Source: Hyphomicrobiales bacterium
Lineage (GTDB): Bacteria; Pseudomonadota; Alphaproteobacteria; Rhizobiales; Beijerinckiaceae
Assembly: GCA_947455455.1 (NCBI GenBank)
Contig: CANGOE010000002.1
Span: 1 to 64,000, forward strand
Reading direction: 5' to 3'
DNA length: 64,000 nt
Part shown: positions 32,995 to 41,720 of the stretch, in pieces
Layout of the letters: every line of letters begins with the position of its first letter
Numbering within the stretch: the first letter of the stretch is position 1
Made by a program: the position numbers and the translations under genes
The notes under the pieces: model-generated
The model's input: only the letters and a program-made list of their open reading frames with translations
Database searches by the model: none
Told to the model about the DNA's origin: nothing

Positions 32995-33835
32995 AGAAGC
33001 ATTCAGCGAAAGCGGACTGGATTGGGCCGCCTTTCTCAAAGCCCTGTATTTGCTGGGCGTGGTGCTGTTTGTGGCCACACCTTTGGTGGCAACCGTCCTG
33101 GGCGGTTTCAAATCGCTGGGTGAATTGCGCACCAATCCGTTCGGCCTGCCGCAGGTATGGGAATGGAAGAATTACACCGATATCCTGCTGTCGCGCCGTT
33201 ATTGGCAGCTGTTGCAAAATTCGCTGATCATTTCGACACTGACGGTCATCCTGACCCTGATCACCGCCTCGATGGCCGCTTTCGTATTTGCCCATATCAG
33301 CTTTTTCGGCCGCACGATGATGCTCAACTACATCACCATGGGCCTGCTGTTTCCGGCCGCAACGGCGATTTTGCCCTTGTTCATCAAGGTGCGTGATCTG
33401 GGCCTGCTGGACCACTATCTCGGCGTGATCCTGCCGCAAGTGGCCTTTTCGCTGGCCATGAGCATCCTGTTGCTCAGGCGGTTTTTCAAGGAGCTTCCCG
33501 AAGAATTGCTGGAAGCCGCTTTGGTTGACGGTTGCAGTTACCTCAACTTTTTCCGCTATGTCACCCTGCCGCTGTCGCGGCCCATTCTGGCGACCGTCGG
33601 CACGATCACCTTTGTCCATAGCTGGAACGCCTATCTCGTGCCCTTGGTGATGCTCAATTCGGATAGTCAATATCCCTGGCCGATGGGCATCATGATCTAT
33701 CAGGGCGAATTTTCCGCCGAATGGCATCTCATTCTGGCTTTCATCACTCTCACCCTTTTGCCGACCATCATCCTGTTTCTGTTTGCCCAAAAGCACATCG
33801 TGGCAGGGCTGACTTCGGGCGCGGTCAAGGGCTGA
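32984..33835 (+). CDS. Sugar ABC transporter permease (MalG/UgpE type)
   Basis: A 283-residue second permease. Its six helices include LYLLGVVLFVATPLVATVLG and the C-terminal LILAFITLTLLPTIILFLFAQ. The EAA loop reads EAALVDGCSYLNFFRYVTLPLS. It overlaps the first permease by 11 bp. No ATPase gene follows; the next gene is a dehydrogenase, so the transporter must borrow an ATPase from elsewhere (one of the right type lies at 53716-54753). Confidence 0.9.
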   Translation: MKTEEAFSESGLDWAAFLKALYLLGVVLFVATPLVATVLGGFKSLGELRTNPFGLPQVWEWKNYTDILLSRRYWQLLQNSLIISTLTVILTLITASMAAFVFAHISFFGRTMMLNYITMGLLFPAATAILPLFIKVRDLGLLDHYLGVILPQVAFSLAMSILLLRRFFKELPEELLEAALVDGCSYLNFFRYVTLPLSRPILATVGTITFVHSWNAYLVPLVMLNSDSQYPWPMGIMIYQGEFSAEWHLILAFITLTLLPTIILFLFAQKHIVAGLTSGAVKG

Positions 33836-33862
33836 CACAACATCAACATCAAGGAGGAATTC

Positions 33863-34960
33863 ATGAAAAAGATCGGTATCGGTGTCATCGGCTGTGGTGT
33901 GATCAGCAAGGCCTATATGACCGCCATGAAGCAGTTCGACCACATCGAATTGCGCGCTGTCGCCGACATGCGGAGCGAACCGGCCCAACAGCGCGGCAAG
34001 GAATTCGGGGTGCCCGGCATGCGCGTCGATGACATGCTCAAACGCGATGATATCGAGATTGTCGTGAACCTGACCGTGCCGCTGGCCCATACCGACGTCA
34101 GTCTGGCTGTGTTGCGGGCGGGCAAACATGTCCATTCGGAAAAACCGTTGGGCGTGAACATGGTCGAGGCGCGCAAGGTGATGGAATTGGCCGCCGAAAT
34201 GAACCTGCGTGTCGGCTGTGCACCCGACACGTTTCTGGGTGGCGGCCACCAGACAGCCCGCAAGCTGATCGATGACGGGGCCATCGGCACACCCATCGGT
34301 GGGTCGGCCTTTTTCATGTGCCCCGGCCATGAACGCTGGCACCCTGCCCCCGGTTTCTATTACCTGCGTGGCGGCGGACCGATGCTCGACATGGGGCCCT
34401 ATTACATCACCAATCTGATCCAGTTGCTGGGTCCGATCCGTTCGGTGATGGGCAGTGCCACCCGCACCCGTGCGCAACGGCTGATCACCAGCGAGCCTTT
34501 GAAAGGCACGGTTATTCCGGTCGAGGTATCGACGCATGTGACGGGCCAGCTCGAATTCGAAAGCGGCGCGGTGATCTCGATCACCATGAGCTTCGACGTA
34601 CCCAAGCACAAGCATACGCCGATCGAAATCTACGGCAGTGAAGGGTCCATTCTTGTGCCCGACCCCAACCGCTTCGGCGGCGAGGTCCAGGTGGCCCGCA
34701 CGGGCGGCGAATGGGAGGTGCAACCCCATACCCATGCCCATACCGACGGTGAATTCCGGTCGATCGGGGTGGCGGATATGGCTTCGGCGATCATCCATAA
34801 CCGTCCGCACCGCGCCAGCGGTGCCTTGGCCCTGCACGCTCTGGAGGCGATGGAAGCCTTCCAGATCTCGTCGGATGAGGGCCGCCGCGTCATGCTCGAA
34901 ACCACCGTCGAACGCCCGAGCATGTTGCCCGCAGGCATGAAGAACGGTCACATCGATTGA
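33863..34960 (+). CDS. Gfo/Idh/MocA-family dehydrogenase
   Basis: A 365-residue NAD(P)-dependent sugar or cyclitol dehydrogenase. The Rossmann motif is GVIGCGVISKAYM. The family lysine lies in HSEKPLGVN, and the C-terminal domain shows GGGPMLDMGPYYITNL with its Asp/Tyr region. Together with ThuA this resembles the ThuB-ThuA pair, where the dehydrogenase oxidises a disaccharide to its 3-keto form. It follows the permease by 27 bp with AAGGAGG upstream. The precise sugar is not shown. Confidence 0.87.
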   Translation: MKKIGIGVIGCGVISKAYMTAMKQFDHIELRAVADMRSEPAQQRGKEFGVPGMRVDDMLKRDDIEIVVNLTVPLAHTDVSLAVLRAGKHVHSEKPLGVNMVEARKVMELAAEMNLRVGCAPDTFLGGGHQTARKLIDDGAIGTPIGGSAFFMCPGHERWHPAPGFYYLRGGGPMLDMGPYYITNLIQLLGPIRSVMGSATRTRAQRLITSEPLKGTVIPVEVSTHVTGQLEFESGAVISITMSFDVPKHKHTPIEIYGSEGSILVPDPNRFGGEVQVARTGGEWEVQPHTHAHTDGEFRSIGVADMASAIIHNRPHRASGALALHALEAMEAFQISSDEGRRVMLETTVERPSMLPAGMKNGHID

Positions 34961-35016
34961 TCACCCGATCACAACCCATGATTGTTAAGACTGGAATTTA
35001 AAGGAAGGATACCGCG

Positions 35017-35658
35017 ATGCGTAAGGCTCTCATTGTGTGGGGAGGATGGCCCGGCCATGATCCTGATCTGTGTGCATCCATCTATCGCGAATGGCTCAAA
35101 AAAGAAGGGTTCGAGGTCCGGATCGAAACGGAAACGGCGGCTTTTCTCGACCCCGCATTGATGGACTATTCGCTGATCGTGCCGATCTACACCATGGCGA
35201 AGATCGAAAAACCGGAAGCCCTGCATCTGTGCGAGGTGGTCAAATCCGGTGTCGGCCTCGCAGGCCATCACGGCGGCATGTGCGATGCCTTCCGGGATTC
35301 GGTGGATTACCAATTCATGTGCGGCGGGCAATGGGTGGCCCATCCGGGCAATATCATCGACTACAAGGTCGACATTACCCGTCCCGATGACCCGATCATG
35401 CAGGGGATCGAGAGTTTCGAGCATCGCTCGGAGCAATATTACATGCATGTGGATCCCGCCAATGAAGTGCTTGCCACCACCACCTTTACAGGCGATCACA
35501 GCCCGTGGATCGATGGAGTCGTCATGCCGGTTGTCTGGAAAAAGCGGTTCGGCCAAGGCAGAGTGTTCTTCAACTCGCTTGGACACCGCGCCTATGAATT
35601 GGATGTGCCCGAAATCAGGACCATGATGATCCGCGGATTGTTGTGGGCGGCGCGTTAA
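35017..35658 (+). CDS. ThuA-domain protein (trehalose-utilisation type)
   Basis: A 213-residue ThuA-like protein with the class I glutamine-amidotransferase-like fold: ALIVWGGWPGHDPDLCASIY at the start, GVGLAGHHGGMCDAFRDSV in the middle, and GRVFFNSLGHRAYELDVPEI near the end, all typical of the family. The family acts with a Gfo/Idh/MocA dehydrogenase in 3-keto-glycoside metabolism (thuAB in rhizobia). No signal peptide is present, so it is cytoplasmic. Its stop codon shares its last base with the start of the LacI gene (TAATG). Confidence 0.87.
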   Translation: MRKALIVWGGWPGHDPDLCASIYREWLKKEGFEVRIETETAAFLDPALMDYSLIVPIYTMAKIEKPEALHLCEVVKSGVGLAGHHGGMCDAFRDSVDYQFMCGGQWVAHPGNIIDYKVDITRPDDPIMQGIESFEHRSEQYYMHVDPANEVLATTTFTGDHSPWIDGVVMPVVWKKRFGQGRVFFNSLGHRAYELDVPEIRTMMIRGLLWAAR

Positions 35659-36707
35659 TGTCCGCAGGGGCCAAACAATCGTTTGAACGAACACGGCTTC
35701 AGGATGTCGCCCGCAGTGCGGGTGTGTCGCTGGCAACGGTTGACCGTGTGGTCAACCGGCGCAATGGCGTGCGTGAAAAAACGATACGGCGGGTTGAGGA
35801 GGCGATGGACCAATTGGGCTATCGCCTCGACCCTATGGCCCGCCGACTGGCCCGCAATCAAAGTTTCCGGTTCCTGTTCATCCTGCCGACAGGCACCAAC
35901 AGTTTCATGATGCAACTGCGCGAGCAGGTCGAACGCACCGCCGAATGGGCCATCAGCCAGCGCGGGTTCATCGACATGATCGAGGTCGATGTGTTCGATG
36001 CCGAAGCGCTGGCGCAGACGCTGGATCAACTCGACGAAGCCTATCACGGTGTCGCAACCGTAGCCCTTGATCATCCGCGCGTGCGGGTGGCGATTGATGA
36101 TCTGGTCCAGCGGGGAATTCCGGTGATCACGCTGGTCTCGGATGTGCCCTATTCACGCCGCCTGCATTATGTCGGCGTTGACAATCCGGCCGCCGGACGG
36201 ACAGCGGCGAGCCTGATGGGACGTTTTCTCAACAAGCAGGAAGGCTCGATCGGGATTCTGGTCGGGTCGCTGGCCCTGCGCGATCATGCCGAGCGCCATT
36301 TCGGCTTCAATCAGGTGCTGGCGCATGACTATCCGCATCTGAAAATGTTGCCGGTGGTCGAAGGCCGCGATGATCTGGAACTGTCGAAAGATCTCGTGAC
36401 GGAGATGATCGCCAAAACCCCCGACCTGATCGGCCTCTATAGTGCGGGTGCGGGCAATCGCGGGATTGCGCAAGCCCTGACGGAAAGCGGCAAAGCCGGT
36501 CAGGTGGTCTGGATCGGCCACGAGCTGACACCCCATACCAGACGCTTCCTGTTTCAGGGCACGATGGATGCCGTCATCAATCAGGATTCGGGCCATGAGG
36601 CCCGCTCTGCCGCACGCCTGTTGCTGGCCCATTGCTGGGGAGAGCCGGTGCTGGAAGATCAGGAACGGATCCGCATCGATATTTTCATCAAGGATAATAT
36701 CCCCTAG
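35658..36707 (+). CDS. LacI-family transcriptional regulator
   Basis: A 349-residue LacI-type regulator. The helix-turn-helix is at the N terminus (RLQDVARSAGVSLATVDRVVN) with hinge helix DPMARRLARN. The effector domain follows a type I periplasmic-binding fold (GSIGILVGSLALRDHAERHF). The recognition helix has VD where most LacI proteins have VS, so its operator may differ from the common type. ATG at 35658 is the TAATG start; the longer 35643 start lies inside thuA. Being inside the sugar operon, it likely represses that operon in the absence of sugar. Confidence 0.9.
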   Translation: MSAGAKQSFERTRLQDVARSAGVSLATVDRVVNRRNGVREKTIRRVEEAMDQLGYRLDPMARRLARNQSFRFLFILPTGTNSFMMQLREQVERTAEWAISQRGFIDMIEVDVFDAEALAQTLDQLDEAYHGVATVALDHPRVRVAIDDLVQRGIPVITLVSDVPYSRRLHYVGVDNPAAGRTAASLMGRFLNKQEGSIGILVGSLALRDHAERHFGFNQVLAHDYPHLKMLPVVEGRDDLELSKDLVTEMIAKTPDLIGLYSAGAGNRGIAQALTESGKAGQVVWIGHELTPHTRRFLFQGTMDAVINQDSGHEARSAARLLLAHCWGEPVLEDQERIRIDIFIKDNIP

Positions 36708-36797
36708 CGCCATCGTGCGACATGGTCAGCCTCACGCGATCCCGCGAGATGTTTCGGACCGGCTTGCAACGCATTGAACACCAACAAGGAGTCTCGA

Positions 36798-37847
36798 ATG
36801 TCGGGTATCCCCCTCTCTTTCGCACCCCTGCGTTTCGGTATTTTGGGAGCGGCCAATATCGCGCGGGAATTTATGGACGGGGTCAAACAGTCCCCGCTTG
36901 TCACAGTGCAGGCCGTCGCCTCGCGCGATGGCACCAAGGCCGCCGAATTTGCCCGCACCTATGGCATCCCCGACCACCATGCCAGCTACGAAGCCATGCT
37001 GGCCGATCCGACGATCGAAGCGGTTTATATCCCTTTGCCCAATGATCTGCATGCCGAATGGGCCATCAAAGCGGCCCAAGCCGGCAAGCATGTCTTGTGC
37101 GAAAAGCCCCTTGCCGTCGGCCTGTCGGATGTCCAATCCATGTTCAGGGCCGCGCATGAAGCGGGGGTCAAGCTGGCCGAGGCCTATCCCTATATGGCCC
37201 AGCCGCAAACCATCACCATGAATGACCTGCTGAATGAAGGGGTCATTGGCCCGATCCAGACGGTTTCCGCCGCCTTCGGCTTCGGTATCGTCGCCCCTGA
37301 CGGCACCCCGATTGCCAATCCCGCCAATATCAGACTGCGCCCCGACAGGGCGGGCGGCGGGTTGCTGGACGCAGGCACCTATGCCGTATCATTGGTCAGG
37401 TTGGCGGTGGGCGAGCGCCCCTTGCGCGTCATCGCCAGCGGCCGCTACACCAAAACGGAGGTGGACCAGACGGTGGTGGCACTTCTGGAGTTCCCCTCGG
37501 GCACACTGGGCCAGATCTCGTGCTCGATGTCGGCCTCCTTCCATCGCAAAGCGTTGATTGTGGGCAGTCACGGGGTGATCGAAACCGATTATTCCAACCA
37601 TGCGCCCGCCGATGGCCGCCTGCATTTGAACATCAAACGCGGCGTGCCCAAAACAATCGGCTTTGAAACAACAACCGTCAGCGCGGCCGATGGCTTCAAA
37701 CTCGAAGCCGAAAGTTTTGCGACTTGGGTCCGGACCGGCCAAGGCTGGACTGGAGCCAGCGAAGCAGTCTCCCTTGACGTCGCCGCAACCCTCGAGGCCA
37801 TTGCCAAAAGCCTGGCCAGCGGCAAGTTTGAGGATGTCACACAATAA
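36798..37847 (+). CDS. Second Gfo/Idh/MocA-family dehydrogenase
   Basis: A 349-residue oxidoreductase. It has GILGAANIAREFM (NAD(P) binding), VLCEKPLAVG with the family Lys, AGGGLLDAGTYAVSLVR, and a C-terminal beta sheet domain with LEFPSGTLGQISCSMSASFH. ATG at 36798 sits behind AAGGAG. It is 90 bp after the LacI gene and probably belongs to the same catabolic unit, working on the same or a related sugar as the dehydrogenase at 33863-34960. The two differ enough that they need not share a substrate. Confidence 0.87.
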   Translation: MSGIPLSFAPLRFGILGAANIAREFMDGVKQSPLVTVQAVASRDGTKAAEFARTYGIPDHHASYEAMLADPTIEAVYIPLPNDLHAEWAIKAAQAGKHVLCEKPLAVGLSDVQSMFRAAHEAGVKLAEAYPYMAQPQTITMNDLLNEGVIGPIQTVSAAFGFGIVAPDGTPIANPANIRLRPDRAGGGLLDAGTYAVSLVRLAVGERPLRVIASGRYTKTEVDQTVVALLEFPSGTLGQISCSMSASFHRKALIVGSHGVIETDYSNHAPADGRLHLNIKRGVPKTIGFETTTVSAADGFKLEAESFATWVRTGQGWTGASEAVSLDVAATLEAIAKSLASGKFEDVTQ

Positions 37848-37958
37848 AGGGCGCTTCCCCCTTCCAGAACAACCAACCGCTCTCAAAATTGAAGCCCTCC
37901 GGCTTGGTGGTTCCCAGTCAATCCGCTATGGCTTGCGTCAACAGGTCAGCGGGGATGG

Positions 37959-38567
37959 GTGAGGATGCATTCGGCAGGGATTGACGGCTTCTTGTTGGGC
38001 GGCGGCCTGATTATGGCCATTGGCGCGCAAAATGCCTTTGTGATCCGCCAGGGCCTGCTTGGCCGTCATATTGTCTGGATCTGTCTGTTTTGCGCGCTCT
38101 CGGACACCCTGTTGATCTGGGCTGGCGTGTTCGGCTTGTCCGCTCTTGCTGAGGCTCTGCCGCTGTTTGTATCGGTCATGACCTATGGTGGCGCCGCCTT
38201 TCTGTTTTATTTCGGTCTTACCGCAATGCGCCGCGCGTTAAGGCCCGTTGCGGCGGATTTCGAGGCGGCCGATGCCCCGACATTGATATCGTCCTTGCTG
38301 GTCTGCGCCGGCTTCACGTTTTTAAACCCGCATGTCTATCTCGATACCGTCATTCTGGTGGGAAGCGTGGCAAATGCGCGCCCGATCGACGAGCGCAGTG
38401 CCTTTGCCTTCGGCGCGTCGACGGCCTCATTCCTGTGGTTTTTCAGCATCGGCTTGGGGGCTGTCCTGCTCAAACCATGGCTTGAACAGCCCCGCATCTG
38501 GCAATGGATCGACGGCCTGATTGCGCTGGTGATGTTCGTGCTGTGCGGCAAGCTGTTGATGTCTTGA
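37959..38567 (+). CDS. LysE/ArgO-family amino-acid exporter
   Basis: A 202-residue membrane protein with six hydrophobic segments. The signature GGGLIMAIGAQNAFVIRQGL of LysE/ArgO lies near the N terminus and FTFLNPHVYLDTVILVGSVA in the middle. This is the ArgO/LysE branch that exports basic amino acids, rather than the RhtB branch. The start may be GTG at 37959 or ATG at 37965; both lie next to GGTGAGG. It faces the DMT exporter gene tail to tail. The substrate is presumed lysine or arginine. Confidence 0.87.
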   Translation: MRMHSAGIDGFLLGGGLIMAIGAQNAFVIRQGLLGRHIVWICLFCALSDTLLIWAGVFGLSALAEALPLFVSVMTYGGAAFLFYFGLTAMRRALRPVAADFEAADAPTLISSLLVCAGFTFLNPHVYLDTVILVGSVANARPIDERSAFAFGASTASFLWFFSIGLGAVLLKPWLEQPRIWQWIDGLIALVMFVLCGKLLMS

Positions 38568-38624
38568 TGGTCGAGGGGCAAGGAACAAGGGGCAAGCGGC
38601 AAGGACCAAAGCGGCCGGCCGCCC

Positions 38625-39518
38625 TCAAGCCCGTTTCTGGACAGCAAACCCGACCATCGCAGTCAGAACCACAAACACCCCCAGCACCTGCATGGGCGAG
38701 ATGGCCTGATCCAGAATGAAAAAGCCCATCAGCAAGGCCGATACAGGCTCGAAATTCATCACCGCCGCATTGTCGAGCATGCCGAAGCGCGGCATGAACA
38801 CGAAAAAGCTGATGATCGCGATGGCATAGAGAACCGACACACAGGCCAGCGCAATCCAGCCGGTGTTGTCCTGCGGAAGCGTGAAGCCATCCTGCACGAT
38901 ACCGATACCACCCATCAGCACCACGATGATCGACATCATGCACAGACTGCGGACACGGCTGTCGACAATGATCAACCAGCGCTGGGTCACCATCATCACC
39001 GTTGCGAAGGACAGGGCGGCCGCAAGCGCCAGCATGATCCCGCGCAACATCACAACGGCATCGGTTTGCGCCGAAAGACCGTAGAGATTGAGCGCGAGGC
39101 TCAAGCCCAGCAGAGCCACCGGCATAAACAGCAATGTCCGGTTGGAGGGTCTGCGCCCCTCGATCCCCCACGACATCAAGGCAAAAATAAACGGGAAGGT
39201 ATTGAAGGTCAGAAGCGCAAGTCCGACCGGTATCATCGACACAGCGGAATAGATGCACAGGCTCTGGATCGTCAGCAGAATGCCGGTGGCCAGCAATTTC
39301 AACCCGACCCCTTCAGGCAGGGCCAATGCCACACCTTCCAGCTTCAGCGCGACCAGCAAAGCAAAGGCCGTAAAGGCCGAGCGCACAATGACCGCCAGCA
39401 TCACACTGGTGCCATGGTCGAACGCCACACGGGCCGACACGTGGTTACTGCCGAAGGTGCAGGCAATCAGCATCAACAACAGCACGATCTGCCAACGGGG
39501 TCTGGTGGTATTTTGCAT
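38625..39518 (-). CDS. DMT-superfamily (EamA) transporter
   Basis: A 297-residue transporter with about ten hydrophobic segments and two EamA repeats: one beginning VLLLMLIACTFGSNHVSAR, the second MLRGIMLALAAALSFATVMM. The C-terminal NFEPVSALLMGFFILDQAI is the usual second-repeat motif. These proteins export amino acids, metabolites or drugs. ATG at 39518 is chosen because the longer 39617 start would add a Pro/Ser/Arg-rich stretch that does not belong to the family. It follows the PheC-like gene, possibly separated from it by a hairpin. Confidence 0.85.
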   Translation of the reverse strand: MQNTTRPRWQIVLLLMLIACTFGSNHVSARVAFDHGTSVMLAVIVRSAFTAFALLVALKLEGVALALPEGVGLKLLATGILLTIQSLCIYSAVSMIPVGLALLTFNTFPFIFALMSWGIEGRRPSNRTLLFMPVALLGLSLALNLYGLSAQTDAVVMLRGIMLALAAALSFATVMMVTQRWLIIVDSRVRSLCMMSIIVVLMGGIGIVQDGFTLPQDNTGWIALACVSVLYAIAIISFFVFMPRFGMLDNAAVMNFEPVSALLMGFFILDQAISPMQVLGVFVVLTAMVGFAVQKRA

Positions 39519-39553
39519 CTGCGGGGGATCTGACCTGACTGGAGGAAATGAAA

Positions 39554-39583
39554 GAACCGGGACGGCTAAGCCAGCCCCGGCTC
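39554..39583 (-). terminator. Possible terminator between the PheC-like and DMT genes
   Basis: On the minus strand an arm GAGCCGGG pairs with CCCGGTTC (one mismatch) around a loop that itself contains GGC/GCC pairs, followed by TTTCATTT. It lies 39 bp after the PheC-like stop. The loop is long and the T run is broken, so termination may be partial. Confidence 0.4.
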
Positions 39584-39621
39584 TTGCTGATCGGGATGAG
39601 TTGGCCGCAAGGGCCAATCGG

Positions 39622-40398
39622 TTACTTCATCCACTTCTCGACGATACGGTCATATTCACCGCTGGCTTTGGCCAGATGGAGCCATGTGTCGAACCATGCT
39701 TTTGTCGCCATATCCCCTCTCGGCAACATATAGCCCATTTCGCCATATTGGAGGGGCTTGTCGGGATTGACCGCGCACAGGCCGGGACGAATTTTTTGCT
39801 GTACGATCGTCTCGATCGACTCCGAGATCATGACATCGGCATTGCCCTTCAGGATTTCGTCGAAAATTGTGACGTTGTCATTGAAGACAATGACTTTGGC
39901 CGCAGGCAAATTCGTGCGGACAAATCGCTCATTGCTCCCGCCGGGATTGGTGATCACGGTCACGCTGGCTTTGTTGAGATCGGCAACGGTCTGGAATTTG
40001 GAGACATTCTCGCATTTGGTAATGGGGGCCTTGCCGTTAATCATATAGGCTTGGGTGAAACCTGCACGTTTGGCCCGCTCGGTCGACACGGAAATACCGC
40101 CAACCGCGACATCGCAACCGGCCAGAAAGTCATCCATCAATTTCGGCCATGAGGTTTTCACCATCTCGACCTCGACACCCAGCGCCTTGGCGGCGGAGGC
40201 AATCAGATCGATATCGATGCCCTCGAATGTGCCATCGGCTTTGGCCAGTGAGAACGGCTTGTAATCGCCAGGCGAGCATACCTTGATTTTGCCAGACTTG
40301 ATCATGGCATCAAGCCTTGAGCTGTCCTGCGCTTGCGCCTGAGGCGACAGCGCCAGCATCTGCATCACAAAAAAACTTATTACTGCAATCAGTTTCAT
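39622..40398 (-). CDS. pheC: Periplasmic PheC-like protein (cyclohexadienyl dehydratase type)
   Basis: A 258-residue exported protein of the type II periplasmic-binding fold (signal peptide MKLIAVISFFVMQMLALSPQAQA). The match is not to a plain amino-acid binding protein but to cyclohexadienyl/arogenate dehydratase PheC: SPGDYKPFS, GTFEGIDIDL, KTSWPKLMDDFLAG, ITNPGGSNERFVRTNL, FNDNVTIFDEILKGNAD and ESIETIVQQK. The Glu of that last motif corresponds to the catalytic Glu of PheC. It would make phenylpyruvate or phenylalanine in the periplasm from prephenate or arogenate. No ABC permease or ATPase follows, which fits an enzyme better than a transporter subunit. A binding protein with orphan permeases remains possible. 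Confidence 0.65.
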   Translation of the reverse strand: MKLIAVISFFVMQMLALSPQAQAQDSSRLDAMIKSGKIKVCSPGDYKPFSLAKADGTFEGIDIDLIASAAKALGVEVEMVKTSWPKLMDDFLAGCDVAVGGISVSTERAKRAGFTQAYMINGKAPITKCENVSKFQTVADLNKASVTVITNPGGSNERFVRTNLPAAKVIVFNDNVTIFDEILKGNADVMISESIETIVQQKIRPGLCAVNPDKPLQYGEMGYMLPRGDMATKAWFDTWLHLAKASGEYDRIVEKWMK

Positions 40399-40620
40399 TG
40401 GTCCCGCCCTTGATCAGGTTGATGTGCCGAAAAATCCCTACTGGAAATCGAGTATTCACAAATATAGCGGCCTTGTCACCCGCCAACTTGGCGGCTGGTC
40501 TGTTATCCCTGATGTTTTCATGATTGAAATTCTCAACCAACATCCGCTTGATTTCAAAGCATTTTGCATATCCACTGCCTTTCAAGTCCGATGCAAAGCG
40601 GCATGAAGGGGAGAGACAGG

Positions 40621-41598
40621 ATGACACAGCCAGATGGCCCGGCTTTGGTGATGGGGTCGCCCCCCTTTTCATATCGTCCGTTGGAGAATTGGGGCCATTT
40701 GCCGCCCGGGATCGAGCTGAAAGATGTCGCCGGCATTGCGGTGGATGACAAGGATCACGTCTATCTGTTCAATCGTGGCCAGCATCCGGTTGTCGTGCTC
40801 GACCGGCACGGCGAATTCAAAACGAGTTGGGGACACGGCCTGTTCGTCAATGCCCATGGCGCGCATATCGGGGCGGACCAGTGCATCTATCTGACCGACA
40901 ACGGCAATCATACGGTCCGCAAATTCAGTCTGGATGGCAAATTGCTCCTGTCGATCGGCAACGAGGGCAAACCGGCTCCCTTTATGAGCGGGGAACCGTT
41001 TTGCCGGTGCACCCATACGGCGCTGGCGCCCAATGGCGACATTTATGTCTCCGATGGCTATGGCAATGCCGCTGTCCACAAATACGACCCGGCCGGCAAC
41101 CACCTGCTGTCATGGGGCAAGCCGGGATCGGGACCGGGCGAGTTCAACCTTCCGCATAACATCTGTTGTGATGCCGATGGCTGGGTCTATGTCGCCGACC
41201 GCGAAAACCACCGCGTCCAGATTTTTGACGGCCAGGGCCGCTACCAATCGCAGATCAACAACATGCACCGGCCCAGCGGGCTGGCCATTGTGCAGGGCCA
41301 ATGCCCGTGTTGCATCGTCGGCGAGTTGAAACCCTATCAACCCGTCAATCGCCTTACCCCGAATCTCGGGGCGCGGATCAGTTTTGTGGACCACAACAGC
41401 CAGCTCGTCTCGCGGCTTGACCGGGGCATGGGAGCGGGATCGGAAGCCGGACAATTTATCTCGCCCCACGCCATTGCTTTGGATTCGCATGGCGACCTCT
41501 ATGTCGGCGAAGTGGTTGAAGCGGATTGGAAAGCGGTGTTTCCCGACGAGGACATGCCGGACAGGCCCCGCCGGTTTCAAAAATTTAAACGGTGCTGA
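40621..41598 (+). CDS. NHL-repeat beta-propeller (amidating-lyase-like)
   Basis: A 325-residue NHL-repeat protein. Repeats of the form DKDHVYLFNRG, ADQCIYLTDNGNHTVRKFS, NGDIYVSDGYGNAAVHKYD, DADGWVYVADRENHRVQIFD and HGDLYVGEV build a six-bladed propeller. The closest annotated group is the peptidyl-alpha-hydroxyglycine amidating-lyase-like family, but the zinc ligands of the true lyase cannot be confirmed by eye. No signal peptide is seen. ATG at 40621 follows GGGGAGAGACAGG; 40603 and 40564 are weaker. It precedes an M20 peptidase and a dipeptide transporter, so a role in handling peptides or their amides is a fair guess. Confidence 0.75.
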   Translation: MTQPDGPALVMGSPPFSYRPLENWGHLPPGIELKDVAGIAVDDKDHVYLFNRGQHPVVVLDRHGEFKTSWGHGLFVNAHGAHIGADQCIYLTDNGNHTVRKFSLDGKLLLSIGNEGKPAPFMSGEPFCRCTHTALAPNGDIYVSDGYGNAAVHKYDPAGNHLLSWGKPGSGPGEFNLPHNICCDADGWVYVADRENHRVQIFDGQGRYQSQINNMHRPSGLAIVQGQCPCCIVGELKPYQPVNRLTPNLGARISFVDHNSQLVSRLDRGMGAGSEAGQFISPHAIALDSHGDLYVGEVVEADWKAVFPDEDMPDRPRRFQKFKRC

Positions 41599-41720
41599 CA
41601 AGCGCCTTCATCGCTCATTCTGCTGGGCATTACGGCCGATCCATTCCATTGACGGGGTGACGCGCCCCTGTGATCATGCAAACCTGAAGGCCTTGTTGCG
41701 GGTAGATCAAAGGGTTGACC

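Noticed and set aside
32975-34951. 658-residue ORF on the minus strand
   Set aside because: It is the antisense shadow of the permease and Gfo/Idh/MocA genes. Its His/Gln/Asp/Arg-rich translation has no motif, while the plus strand has clear families with matching ribosome sites.
38611-38622. 12-bp palindrome GCGGCCGGCCGC and GGCAAGG repeats between convergent exporters
   Set aside because: Short GC-rich sequence of this kind is expected by chance here; no T run for a terminator and no second copy.
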